DNA from: Cryptomeria japonica
Taxonomy: Eukaryota > Streptophyta > Pinopsida > Cupressales > Cupressaceae
Assembly: GCF_030272615.1 (NCBI RefSeq)
Contig: NC_081405.1
Location: forward strand, 470,382,008 to 470,446,007
Length of the DNA stretch: 64,000 bases
Reading direction: 5' to 3'
Position 1 is the stretch's first letter, and each line of letters starts with the position of its first letter. Below the pieces are notes generated by a model. It saw only the letters and a list, made by a program, of their open reading frames with translations. It was not told the DNA's origin and searched no databases. Positions 35,365 through 47,553 of the stretch are shown here, one piece after another. Both the position numbers and the translations under genes were made by a program.

Positions 35365-37329
35365 TTTTTCAATCAATTAGTATTCTACTAGGCAAAATGT
35401 GTTTCCCAAATTATTCGATGCCCTTTAGAGTCTTAATAGAGAATGGGATGCAAGTTGTTTATGTGGATTCTCAGATTCTCTACATTGTAAATTGCTGATT
35501 TTCTCAGTACAGTTTAATCCCTCTCTTGAAAGGACTCACATTATGACACTGCCAGTGTCAATTTTCATAATTTCCTAATTTATTTTTAATTTTTAACTAT
35601 GAAAGTTAAGAAAACAGTGGGGCATACCAGTATGAGTTCTGCTTCAGAAGAAAGTCCCAAGCCACTAATTTTCTCCTACATAAAATTTCATAGAAGTGGG
35701 TGTTCAGTTGACCACATGCTTCTATGGATGTTCCATTTTTGCTAAATTTGTATTAACTTGCAAATGTGTATTATTGATGAGAACGTATCTCAGATATCTA
35801 AGTACCTTCGGCAGTAAAAATGTACAAGAGCTAGATATTGGTGCTTGTAATGCCATCCCTTTGTATACATATTGACAACTAGAAATATTTATTGATGAAA
35901 TGTGATCCCAATTTGTGTTACTGTAATACACTGACGACTCTGCTAGATGGGGGATTGGATCTTGAATGATCAGAAAGGCTAATATTTTTTTAAAAACTCT
36001 TAATTGTTTTGCAGATTAGCTGACTAAAATCTTCCCATCATGACAATTGCTACATTGAAATATAATAACATCGATAATGACAATACAGGTCACTGAATGT
36101 TATTATGGTGACAAAATTACCAACAATGTTCATTTCTTTGTTTTCTTTTGTAATTTCCTAGTTACCATTGATCTTGCTCAAGTTTCAGCTGCCTTCTTTT
36201 TGGATCATTGACTTTCTTGATGATGAGCGATGGAACCCGGACATGGACTCGTGTTGAAGAACCTTTATTTCAATGATGGGATTAGCAGATTCTTTGCAAC
36301 TGGCTTAAAGGATAGGTAATAGTTGTTGTCCAGTGTTTAGTCTAAGATCAGAATATCAACTTAGGCTCATACACTAATGATTAACATACAGGATAGAGGA
36401 TAATGTTTAATTTATGTTTATGCTAAGCCGGTGATTTTGCACTATATGTTTGACCAAAGGCAAGGGATAAGTGTTTGCCCCTTTTATATACGTTCCTTTT
36501 TGTGATAAAGGATTGTTAAATTAGTCCATATCTTGGGAGGGGTCATTTTATCAGCTGATGAATGATATCGGATACTGAAGCGTGCAGACTAGAATATTGA
36601 TCTAAATTTTTAATGATATAAATATTAAGCTAACAAGATTACTTTATGGTCCTGCATATTATTAAACATTAGAGAAAATGTGTAAATAATTGGTAAAGTT
36701 TTAGAATAAAGATTATTGTTTGTTATATAAAATGTCAATTGCCTATTGAATGAATTCAGTATTTTCACCAAGAAAACCAGCAATATTATTTAAATATTAA
36801 GAAAATTTAACATTTAATACAATTTTGAATCATTAAATTTGTTGGTAAGTGAACACTGTTATTCCTTGGTAATAAATTATGTGTCTAATATCAATAAATC
36901 ATGGTCATTTTGATACAATTCTACAATGATATCAAGTTTTTCTTGGTACACATAATTGAAACAAACCAAAGATTAAAAACTCTTTATCGGTAGTAAATCT
37001 TTTGGCCCAAAACCTTTAAAAAATCGAGACTCGGCAAAAAATGGAGAAAAATTAGCAAACTTATTGCATATTTGAAAATATATTTCTTAAAATATTTTTT
37101 AAAAAATACACACTTAATTTATAGAACATGATAACATATTACTAGTTTCCATCATATATAAATCATAGTTCGAGTCAAATGCATATCATATACCAAAAAC
37201 CAAGGGTAACTTCTAAATAAATTTGTATCAAATACATATCATAGAATCTAGACCACAAAACAAATATAGTATCTGAAGTTTGAATACATATTAAGTTCAA
37301 GCATTTGTATCCATGTAAATTAGAAATCA
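35365..37329. other. 3' flank of the PNPase gene, no gene seen
   Basis: The first few hundred bases must include the 3' UTR, but its end is not visible. The rest is AT-rich intergenic sequence. Near 37025 the motif GAGACTCGGC resembles the GAGTC-rich ends at 24.6-26.0 kb and may mark the edge of the hAT remnant that follows. Confidence 0.45.
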
Positions 37330-38337
37330 TAGATTTTGTCTATGACTAAAGCTCAAAAAACACTGTTGCCGTTCAATGGGTTGTGCTACTGTTAATATCC
37401 TCAATGGGTGAGGAAACTGCTTTTGTTGGATCAACAAACTCATATCTTGCTTCGTCACGTTTTGCCATTTTTGTTGCCCATTCAACTCCCTCCCTTTCCA
37501 TCTTCAATGATCGTCAGTGAAAAATGGTTCTATTAGCACCATTAGGTTCAACAATCCAATCCGGTGAATATGGATCAATCTCATCTAGGTCAAGTGCATT
37601 ATATGAATTGTGCCCTTGTACCCTCTTTCATGCAATCAAAGGCTGTACCTCATACATACAAGGTCATTCAAGTGCTTTCGTGTCAACTTATTGCGTTTTT
37701 TTGTGAATGCCCTCAAAGACACTCCAATTGCACTCACAACCAAAAGCACTACAAAGTTGAGGTAATATGTGAATTGTAAACCTTTGAAGATTAGGTGTTG
37801 TGGTGTCATAATCCTTTCACCACAGATCTGTAAGGATACAAATTGGCATTTATAATTTGGTAAAGATTTTTATAAACTTAAAGACTGAAATAAATGGTAA
37901 AATAAATTTAAGAGCACATTTTTTTTTACTTGGTAGCAGGGTGTCTCTTTTGCCAACACAAATAGGTGAAGAGAACAATGCCCCATCTTCCTTCTTCTAA
38001 CTATGTAACTCTTCATGAATGAGGTCTTGAATATTTTCATCAACAACTAACCTCTAAATACATGTGTTGAGGCCAGTTTGAACCTCTGCATCTACTTTGA
38101 ATGTAGGGGAGAAAAAGAATTTGGGGTTCAAATAGTAGGCAGCTGCATGAATATGTTGGTGGAAATGTCGGTTCTACCTTAGATCAATTATGCATCATAT
38201 GGGTTCATATTTGGTTTTGTCTGACCCATACAAGTGTTGAATTGCCTCTTTAGCCTTATCCATAGCTTCATATAAACACCATATTGAGTTTTTATTCCCA
38301 TCCACGATCTGTAGAACCCTCACCAATAGTTATGACA
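37330..38337 (-). pseudogene. hAT transposase remnant, C-terminal half
   Basis: On the minus strand, pieces in order match the end of plant hAT transposases. First come AIQHLYGSDKT-like pieces and HIHAAAYYLNPKFFFSP-like pieces at about 38100-38260, read across frames. Then comes the hATC dimerisation motif at 37700-37762 (SAFGCECNWSVFEGIHKK). Many stops and frameshifts break it. The upstream part continues across an inserted LTR element at 40895-41115. The transposase is inactive. Confidence 0.7.
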
Positions 38338-38342
38338 ACTAG

Positions 38343-38861
38343 TGTGAGATTTTGCCAAGATAAAGAGGCAATGGAAAGCACAAATAAGAGAGACAATATA
38401 TATGATAGGAATAAATTGTTTCTATCAAGAGGCAAAATATTATCAACTGGATCATTGCAAGATATAGATTGATTGCCCGTACAAACAATGTAGATGGGCT
38501 TTCTTATATAGGCAAGGTTTATGGATATGTGAGCACACAAATATGACATGTGGCTCAATAAGAAACAAGGATATGTAGGAAATGGGTGTGGGTAGGTAGG
38601 AGAAATAATATAATATTCCACATGAGGTGGATCACCCACTGAATGTGGAGTGTAACAACAAGATAAGATCAACACTATAAAAAGTGGAAAGTTTCTTACA
38701 CACACTATCTGAATGTGGCACAAACACCCACGTGTCTCATACTCAAACTACTATTAAATGCATGTACCTAAGTATACTCAAACTACTATTAAATGCATGT
38801 ACCTAAGTGAACTTAAGTAAGGTGTAATATTATCCAAGTTGAATGATTATTTACACCAACA
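38343..38861 (-). repeat. 3' LTR of the 38343-40889 element
   Basis: 519 bp. It is 34 bp longer than its partner because a segment containing CTCAAACTACTATTAAATGC is tandemly duplicated. Confidence 0.92.
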
Positions 38862-40404
38862 TCCCCCCTTTAAGTGCAACTTAGGGGAATGCACTAAAGT
38901 CGACAATGCAACTAAGCAATGCAAGATGGGTCCCGACTACTAGGCCATGTTAGGTACCCATGTACAAATGCAAATGCAATCTCCCATAAACAGAGAAAGA
39001 GAGAAAAACCCAATGAGAAAAAACTCCCCTCCAAAAGAGAGATGAATAAATCACACAATACTCTCAATGATGAATGAGAAGAACAAAAAATATGTCCCCC
39101 CATAAGAGAGAAGAAAGACCATGAAGCTCTCCCTCAATGTTGAATCTCTTGCAAAGATGGTCCAATGATGATGACCAAAATACCTCCCCATAAGGAAGAA
39201 AGAGAGCCAATGTTGCACCAATAATGTCAAAGTGTGACAAAACCAGGTACCAAGTCGATGGCGATGAATCACTCGCTGCAACAAAAAGAAGATTAGGCAT
39301 GGAGACAACTTGTTGTGAGCATCATCTGGATACTCAAAAATAGCAGAAATACTGGTACAATCCAAGTCTCACAGCAGCCATGCACAAATGTGTACAATCT
39401 GAGTCTCAACTGGAGCCCTGCACTAAGTCTCATAAGATATTCCTAATCTATGTATACAAGAGGATTACATCAAATATGTCAACAATGACAAGATACAAAG
39501 AGGTGTGGCACTTTATGATAGTGCGAGTACAACATTGCTCAAGCAAGAGCATACATCATGATAAAATATTCAAATGTGGAAACATGAAAAATGATGCCAC
39601 CAACAAAGAAGCCCTGTAGAATACTACAGATGAAGATGCCTCCGAATGGAATTTTGCCAAGAGATATAAATGAACAAATGGCCCCCCATAAAAAGATCAT
39701 GTTGGCACTTGCAAATAATGACAAAGTGGACTTTTAATTTCAATGATTACAACTTCTCAAAATGAGATATAAGAGACTTCAACAAATACTGCTAGTGATC
39801 TAAACTGAGATCTAAAGAAAATACAAGTACCAAATATGCCAAGAATGTCCAAATACTAAAAGTACAATTTCTACTAAAAAATACTACAAACAAATGGCTG
39901 ATTATGAAAGTAGATGAAAAACTATGCACTTAAAAAAAAATGGCACTTGAAAGGAGTCCATATGAGCCCAAACGAAGCCTCCAAAGTTGTAAAAATCAGG
40001 ATTTCATGATTTCCAAAAAACCTTTATCCAAAAATCAGAAAACTCCTGCACCACTGTACAGATCACGAAATTCTATCCCAAAACAAAAAAAATTGCTCAA
40101 AAAAACGAGTTCGGATGAGTGAGATATCACTATTTGAAAAATGCCTGCAAAATTATAATTTCTGGAAAATTTCCGCTGTAGCGTCAAACTTCAAATGCCT
40201 CTAGATTTGGCCTCCGAAGTCCGATTTGGATGAAACAAAAGGCAAAACTGACTTTCTTGGTCCTCAATCCAATGGTAACCTTAAATTTGACCCATCAAGC
40301 TTCAATAATAACCTGCAATAGAAAACTCTAAAATACACAACCACAAATAGCATCAAATTTCTCTCAATTAGCAAACCAATGACACTCTAATGACTTTGAT
40401 ACCA

Positions 40405-40889
40405 TGTGAGATTTTGCCAAGATTAAGAGGCAATGGAAAGCACAAATAAGAGAGACAAAATATATGATAGGAATAAACTGTATTCTATCAAGATGAAAAA
40501 TATGATCAACTAGATCATTACAAGATATAGATTGATTACCCATACAAACAATGTAGATGGGCCTTCTTATATAGGCAAGGCTTATGGATATGTGAGCACA
40601 CAAATATGACATGTGGCTCAATAAGAAACAAGGGTAGGTAGGAAATGGGTGTGGGTAGGTAGGAGAAATAATATAATATTCCACATGAGGTGGATCACCT
40701 ATTGAATGTGGAGTGTAACAACAAGATAAGATCAACACTATAAAAAGTGGAAAGTCTCCTACACACACTATCCGAATGTGGCACAAACACCCAAGTGTCT
40801 CATACAAAAACTACTATCAAATGCATGTACTTAAGTAAACTTAAGTAAGGTGTAATAATATCCAAGTTGAATGATTATTTACACCAACA
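40405..40889 (-). repeat. 5' LTR of the 38343-40889 element
   Basis: 485 bp, directly next to the primer-binding site at 40392-40404. Confidence 0.92.
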
Positions 40890-40894
40890 ACTAG

Positions 40895-41115
40895 ATATAA
40901 TTTTTTTTACAAAAATCAGCAAAATGTAATATTAGAAAATTAAAAATAAATCATCAATTGAAGTTTGAAAACCTACATTGCCTCCATCACTTTGGCAAAT
41001 CTATCATAAAAAATGGTCTTCATGGCCTTCTCTGTTTAAGTTTCCTATAATAAGGATTCTTGAACCATCTTTCACTCACAAACATCCGCTTCAGGTTGGA
41101 CAATGCATGTAATAT
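40895..41115 (-). pseudogene. hAT transposase remnant, part upstream of the nested LTR element
   Basis: Minus-strand pieces such as LKRMFVSERWFKNPYYRK (about 41035-41105) match the segment of plant hAT transposases that precedes the part at 37330-38337. The LTR element therefore landed inside an existing hAT copy. Confidence 0.6.
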
Positions 41116-41422
41116 GCTTTTTAAGTTAAGGAAATTAGTGGTAAAACATGTGATTCCTATGTTGTCTTCATTTTTATAATTCAAAAATTAAGGCAACTCT
41201 TATGAAATTTTCCTTTAAATTCATATTATTATTTCTTCAAGGCGTGTTTTTTGAGACCAAAATTTGCTTTGATTAGTGTAAGCATTTGTGTAAATTTTGG
41301 TCTTCCTTGTTAAAGTTTCGATTGTTTTGGTTATGTTTTTTGCTCCCCTTAGTTCAAATTTGGGTTTCTAATGTCTTTTTGCAAGTAAGGGAATTTTTTC
41401 AAAGTGTTGCAAGTGTTATTTT

Positions 41423-42566
41423 ACTTAATTGGGTCCTTAAGACCCAATTATAAGTAGTGAAGTTTTAAATGTTTTTAAATTTGCAGTGGCTTGTGGTCGG
41501 GGTTTAAAGACTCGACTACAAGCATTCTTTTTTTTTTTTTTTCCCCCTTGTCTTTTACATTACTTGTGATCGGGTTTTAAATACCCGATTACAAGTGAGC
41601 TTGCGGTATTGATGGAGGCGTTCTTGCATCAGGTGTTTTGAAACCCAAACCCCTCTTTTTGCCTCTTAATTCACAGGAAGTAAGTGGAGTTAGTTTGTTC
41701 TTGTGTTTGGAAAGGACTCTTCTTCCTCTCCCTATATGTTCTTTGGAGGAGAATTGTTTTGTTTCCTTTATTGCGTGGAAGGTCTCATTCAGGTTTGTGC
41801 ATTTCCTTGACATTTTTGGGGTAAGAATTTATTTTTGGCATTCTCTTTTCTTTCTTTCATGGTTTTTGTGGTGTGTTTTCACGTGATTTTTCTTTTCTCT
41901 TTCCTTAGTTCGTGTTTGCCTTCCTTATGGCCTTTGAATCCATGACATCTTTTCTTGTGCTTAGCCATTATATGATTGTGCCCATAGGTCTTGTTTGCAA
42001 AGCGTTTGAAGCTTACATTCAGGTTTTTGAAACCTAATTGCAAGCTCATACTTTCTCCAAGTATTTTTGCATTTGCTTCGAGTATTTCCCCTAAGTTCAT
42101 ATGTGCTTGCCTTTTGATCTTCCATGAATGTTTGCATTCAGGCCTTGGTGAGTCATGATCTTCCCATTTATCACCTTTTATATGCTATCATTCGTTTATA
42201 GGAGTGAAGTTATATTTACTTGCAATTGGGTCTTTAAGACCCGATTGCAAGCTCGTTCTTCCCTAAAATAACCTATTTGCTTGCAATCAGGTCTTAGACA
42301 CCCGATTACAAGTGCTAGTTGCTTTCGGTTTTCTTGGTGATGCCTTCAAGTTCATCTTTCACTTGCATTCGGGTCTTAGAAACCCAAATGCAAGTGGCTT
42401 CCAATTTCCATAAAGGCTTTCCAACTCATTTGCAAGGAATGCATACTTGCAATCGGGTCCTAGAGACCCGATTATAGGTGCTAGATGTAAAGTTTCCATC
42501 TATTTCACTCTCTACCTCTTCAAAGCTTATTTGCTTGCATTTGGGTCTTAGAGACCTGATTGCAAG
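41423..42566. repeat. Cluster of about nine 33-35-bp palindromes with a shared sequence
   Basis: Each unit has a left arm like CTTGCAATCGGGTCT, a 3-7-nt loop (TTA, TTAGA or TTTAAAT) and a right arm like AGACCCGATTGCAAG. Units lie at 41423-41455, 41489-41523, 41562-41596, 42011-42045, 42219-42251, 42280-42312, 42361-42395, 42445-42479 and 42533-42566. A half copy is at 42619-42640. Spacing is 60-90 bp in two sub-clusters, with a sparse stretch between them. Spacer sequences are not obviously repeated. Several units carry matching changes in both arms. Confidence 0.9.
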
Positions 42567-42639
42567 TTAGAAGTTTATCATTGCTCCCAAGTCATGCATT
42601 TCAAAATTGCTTTTTTTCACTTGCAATCGACCCTCCAAG

Positions 42640-43773
42640 ATCTGAATTCCACCCATGTTGTTGTCCAAGTCTTATTCATAAACATCTTTTGAGTTGGCCC
42701 ACTTCCTTTCATAGTAAATATTCAAGTAGGTCTAGGATTGATGCATTAGTTTTCCAAATTATGATATCATGGAATCCTCAATAACTGCTGAATATGTTCT
42801 CTCTTTTGAGTTTTCATCACAGTGTTGCAGATTCTTGTTCAATGACAAAAGAGTCGGCCTCTCGTTTCAAAAAAAAGATGAAATATAAATATGATAATTA
42901 TCAGAATCAGCTCACTCCTCAAGTGAGCTCTCTCAAAGATGAGATCATAGACACAAAGATTTGACAAGTTGGCATGTTTGAGTTTCTGGAAAGAACAGAG
43001 GGAGCACCAACTCATGGCATGGAGTTGCTCCTCAATAATCACACTCATTTGGTTTCCACTTTCCCAGTGGCTTTTTTGGAGCTTGAGTTTGTGCTTGCAT
43101 GTGCTTCTCACTTTGAGAATGAATCTAGGACGATTAAAGATGATGATGCCAATATCATTGTCAGTAGAGACTATTGACAAGATCTTCAAAGTTCCAGTTG
43201 CCCTTGTGTATGTGGACATCTCTATCAAGAGTGCTCTAGATTATTACGACTAGAGAAGGTCATACTGCATTAGACACATCAACTCAAAATGGCTCAAAAC
43301 TTTCAGGACTTTTTTCTCAAGATGGTCCAAGTTGTGTTGCTCTAACTTCATTGAAGAAGTCAGGTATATGATCACGCTTCTTAGCAGGATAATGGGTTTA
43401 AGACACTCCAACGTATTTGAGATCTAGTTGTACAAGTACATCATAGTCACAAGGAAAGGGCAATCTCATATGTTGGGATGAAGTAATTAGTAACAACCTG
43501 TGCGAGCAGCTGTCACAAGTCTCAACCACCCTTTCCTTCTACATGAATTTGTACTTGGTGTACATAGCATCATCACTTAGATAGTTTCCTGGTCTTTCTA
43601 CCAAAGGTGACATATCACTGATACCGATATGGATATATTATGAGCAACTCACTCTGAGACCCAGTAGAATTCATTAAAGACACTTTCTTTGGTCATTTCA
43701 TGTGCTTATTTGACAAAACACTCAAGAATAGAAGAGTGTTTGAGGCAACATGGAGAAAGGTGAATGAGTATGG
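42640..43773 (+). pseudogene. Decayed coding-like sequence of unknown family, cut by the Copia insertion
   Basis: Plus-strand pieces read like a broken protein: for example a piece ending in IKDTFFGHFMCLFDKTLKNR and then RVFEATWRKVNEYG at about 43670-43770. The frame is broken many times upstream. I do not recognise the family. The reading stops exactly where the Copia LTR begins at 43774, so this was part of the target DNA. It may be a remnant of another retroelement. Confidence 0.4.
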
Positions 43774-45249
43774 TGATAATTCAATGATGAACGAATAGTA
43801 CCAAACCGGTACTGAGAGGGCGGGGGGTGAATCAGTACAAACAAAAACACACTCTTGAACCGGTTTGTCAGCAGACACTGTGCATTGACAGACAAACAGT
43901 AACACCGGTCCTAAAATAAAGTACAACTGACAAAGCCCGAAATAACTGAGACAAGCATAAACCGGTTCACACTTATCTTCTCATACAATCTAACACTTCA
44001 CTTCCATTTCACCCTAATGCATGAACAAGTAAGCTACCATCAAAGATATACATATAAGCAACTAGGTCAACATGATTCACTGCTTGACTAGAAAAAAACA
44101 TAACATCACATGAAGAAGACATCACACATGACACACTTATTTTTCACGTGGAAACCCAACTGGGAAAAACCACGGTGGAGATGAATACCCACAAGCTTGT
44201 TTTTGAACTCTTTAGAAGTCCGCTCTGTTAGGAGCCTTGTTCAGGTAAAGACTGATACAATAGGTTCTGTTAGGAACCGATCCTGTTAGGGATCACCCAG
44301 TTAAGGGATGGCTAGAATACCCGGTTAAGGGTTAAACCTTGTTAGAGGATTTCAAGAACTTAATGGTTTTGAGTCACCCTGTTAAATGATTTACAACAAG
44401 CCGATTAAAGCTACCCTGTTAAGGGATTTCTCAACTGTTGAAGTGGTTAGAGATCAACAGGTATTACAATGATCTGGTAACAACACTCAATGCCAATGCA
44501 AATCTTCTCAAGCTCCTCTTCACCTTATGCACTTACATTCTATAGGTATCACTTCTCTCCTCTGTTCTGGCAAGAATCACGTATTTCTTCTCTTGGATAC
44601 ACACACACAACTTTTGCCAACAACCTCAGAAAGAGACACAACATCGACCTTATAGAAAAATAGATAGGTTGGTAGCATAAACCCTAAACCCTAAACCTGT
44701 TAGGTTAAGGAATTCAAACGGTTCAATCCTGACCATTGAGCATACTCCATTAAATGCAACAGTTTTTGATCCAATCTCAAGACTTTCTCTATCGTCCATT
44801 TTCCACCGATTTCATGGCGGCTGATAACCCATCACACGTTATCATCGTTTATAGACTTCGCACATTCCCAAGGTAGATAAGAACAATATCCTTCATGCAA
44901 GATCCTTCACACACACAAGGCTTACGTGGCAACACGATATGTTCTTCGTTACCATGCTAACTCATCACACAAAGTCACCGGTTGAGCCATACAGGCTTGA
45001 AGCACTTCAATCGGAAACCCTGAAGTTGAGACTACCAACTGGTAGTCATACAACGCTTCCATGTGCTGGTTCCCATAACTATATGCCGGTTCACCTTGAA
45101 CAAACACACCACTTCACTTTGGCACAAATGTTGGTTCACAATGTTATACCGGTTCTCACATATGCCGGTTCTCACCTCTTCAGCATATTGACATCAATGA
45201 CAACATACAATGTCATTATGTCCTCATACCGGTTCACATAATGTCAACA
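43774..45249 (-). repeat. 3' LTR of the large Copia element
   Basis: 1,476 bp, TG...CA ends (TGATAATTC on the left, TGTCAACA on the right). It contains about ten CCGGT(T) motifs and a zone at 44220-44420 with repeated CTGTTAAGGGAT-like phrases. It aligns with 63392-64000 from its left end. Confidence 0.92.
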
Positions 45250-45495
45250 ATCTCCCCCTTTGACATTGATGACAATATACAAAGATATCTCTCCGCTTCA
45301 CATATTCTCTCCCAATTTCTGCAGATATCTTCTCTGCTTCACATCTTCTCCCCCTTTGACAAAAAATACCAAAGTAGAAGCACAAGCTTCCCTGTTCCAT
45401 TATGCTGCCCCCCCTGAGGAGTAGCATCTTTCAACACATCAATCCTGAAGAAAAATTTGACTATGCAATACCTGACTGATGTAGAGCATATACCT

Positions 45496-46260
45496 TTAGT
45501 TTACCTCCTGAAGGGGCAACACCCCTAATTCACCTCTTAAGTACATAAATGTAGCCTTTGGGAGAGGCTTGGTGAATATGTCTGCTAATTGCTTCTGACT
45601 AGAAACATGTTCCAGTGCAATCTCTTTGTTCTGAATCTTTTCCCTCAAGAAATGATACTTAAGCTCAAAGTGGTTGGTTCTAGAATGTAAAACCAGATTC
45701 TTGGAGATGTTAATTGCACTAGTATTGTCACAAAATATACTTACCGGTTTAGATACAGGAACTTTGAAGCCATTTAATACATGCTTCATCCAAATTGTCT
45801 GAGTGCAATTCATGAAAGCTGCAACATACTCTGCTTCCATTGTAGACTGAGAGATACATCTCTGCTTCTTACTCATCCATGAGACCAGTCTACCACCGAG
45901 AAAGAATGCACCACCGGTTGTGCTTTTCCGGTCATCTATATTGCCTGCCCAATCAACATCTGTGTATACTTTCAAGTTGAAATCCTTGCTATATGGATAC
46001 CACAATCCATAGTCAACAGTTCCCTTTAGATACCTAAGAATCCACTTGATTGCAACCAAGTGGGATTCTCTTGGGCTTTTCTGAAATCTTGCAGTAATGC
46101 CAACTGCATGTACAATATCCGGTCTGCTATGCACTACATAATGCAACTTACCAATCATTGATCGATATTCCTTCTCATCAACCAATGCTGAGTCATCCTC
46201 TTTGGATAGTTTACAACCCCACCATCGGTGTACCAACCGGTTTTCTATCTTCCATGCCAA
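45496..46260 (-). pseudogene. Copia RNase H and end of reverse transcriptase
   Basis: An open 254-codon stretch. It has YRSMIGKLHYVVHSRPDIVH (end of RT), then the RNase H acidic sites in order: YTDVDWAGN, STMEAEYVA and CDNTSAI. It closes with QLADIFTKPLPKATF, the usual Copia C terminus. The RNase H residues are all kept. Its N-terminal side overlaps the RT frame (46211-46260), showing a frameshift between the two parts. Confidence 0.88.
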
Positions 46261-46984
46261 AGGTCTTCAACACCTCTTTGACGTACTTGGACTGAGTGAT
46301 AAAAATTCCATCTTTCATCTGCTGGATCTGCAGTCTAATGAAGAACTTAATCTCTCCTATGAGTGACATCTCAAACTCTTTCTTCATCTCATCTGCAAAC
46401 TCATGACTCATCTTGTCATCTCCACCAAAGATAATGTCATCAACAAATACCTCACAGATCAGGATTTGATCTCCTTCAGACTTCAAGTAGATATTGCTAT
46501 CTTCACTTGTTCTCTCAAATCCAATCTTCACAAGATGGGAATGCAGACATTCATACCATGCTCTAGGTGCTTGCTTTAGACCATATAAGGCTTTATGTAG
46601 CCTACATACCATGTCATTGTCTTCAGATAGGGCAAACCCATTTGGTTGCTCAATATACACCTCTTCAAGTACACCATTTAGGAATGTAGATTTTACATCC
46701 ATTTGATATACTTTGAAACCTTTAAAAGCTACATATGCAAGAAGCATACGAACTCCTTCCAATCTGGCTACAGGAGCAAAGGTTTCTCCTTAGTCTTCTC
46801 CTTCTTCTTGAGTATATCCTTTGCACACCAATCTCGCTTTGTTCCTAATCACTATGCCATCCTCATTCAACTTATTTTTGAAAACCCATTTGGTACCAAT
46901 GACATTTTTATGCTCCGGTCTGGGTACAAAAGACCATGTACCATTTTTCTCTATCTAGTCAAGTTCCTCTTTCATTGCCTTGAT
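46211..46984 (-). pseudogene. Copia reverse transcriptase
   Basis: An open stretch from 46762 to 46211 carries [35 protein letters not shown] and the catalytic block [10 protein letters not shown], where the usual YVDD is FVDD. The part at 46984-46763 continues the domain upstream ([20 protein letters not shown]) but holds three in-frame TAG/TAA stops at places where Trp, Gln or Tyr would be expected. It is inactive as it stands. Confidence 0.88.
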
Positions 46985-47548
46985 CTAGTCTTCATCTTTA
47001 TGTGCCTCTTTGAATGATTTAAGCTCAAATTTAGAGATCATACATGAGTTTTCTCTAACCTTTCTTCTTGTAAGGATTCCTGCATCCTTATCTCCTATTA
47101 TCTGCTTAGGATCATGATTCAGCTTGATATACCGAGGAATGGTCTTGATGGATTCCTTTTTCTTTTCTTCTTTATTCTCATCTCCATCAGTATCAACATC
47201 TACATCTACTGGTGTAGGAACACTATTACTGGTACTTGGTTGGCTGACAACCGGTTCCCAGAAGGTTACAACCGCTTCATTTATTGCTTGCTCACTATCG
47301 GTTTCCTCAGTTTTCTCAGAGGTTTCATCAACTCTTACATTGATGCTTTCCATAATTCTATGAGTCCTATTGTTGAAACACTTGGGAGCTTTTCTCTTGG
47401 TGGAATATCCTAGAAATATTCCCTTATCACATTTCGCATCAAATTTTCTCTGGTGTTCATTCCTCTTGATGTAACATTTGCTACCAAACACTCTAAAGTA
47501 GCTAACCATAGGTGTCTTACCGATCCAATACTCATAAAGAGTTTTATC
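46985..47548 (-). pseudogene. Copia integrase C-terminal part (after the nested insertion)
   Basis: The stretch MVSYFRVFGSKCYIKR, KGIFLGYSTKRKAPKCFNNR and IMESINVRVDE is the conserved C-terminal region of Copia integrases. It is followed by an acidic linker with a Pro/Ser/Thr-rich part (about 47110-47290). It continues the integrase core at 56233-56734 once the nested Gypsy-like element is ignored; the target duplication CTTAC marks the break. Confidence 0.88.
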
Positions 47549-47553
47549 CTTAC

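Larger units (their letters stand above)
38343..40889 (-). mobile_element. Non-autonomous LTR retrotransposon (TRIM/LARD type), nested in the hAT remnant
   Basis: LTRs at 38343-38861 and 40405-40889 start TGTGAGATTTTG and end ACACCAACA on the plus strand. The 5-bp duplication ACTAG flanks the element (38338-38342 and 40890-40894). The element reads on the minus strand: the primer-binding site TGGTATCAAAGTC abuts the right LTR, close to the initiator-Met tRNA type, and the polypurine tract AAAGGGGGGA abuts the left LTR. The 1.54-kb interior encodes no gag, protease, integrase or RT. LTR and tract sequences show it belongs to the same family as the larger element at 58298-63351. Confidence 0.93.

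Noticed and set aside
38292-40807. Similar open frames of 143 and 147 codons at 38292-38723 and 40364-40807, minus strand
   Set aside because: They are alike because both lie in the two LTRs of one element; no protein signature.
41423-42566. CRISPR-like array
   Set aside because: Palindromic repeats with unique spacers invite the comparison, but spacing is irregular (60 to 450 bp), units are diverged, and the surroundings are plant nuclear DNA with introns and LTR elements.
42969-43253. 94-codon plus-strand frame and overlapping 129-codon minus-strand frame
   Set aside because: Both strands are open over the same stretch and neither shows a known domain; the region is treated as a decayed unknown remnant.
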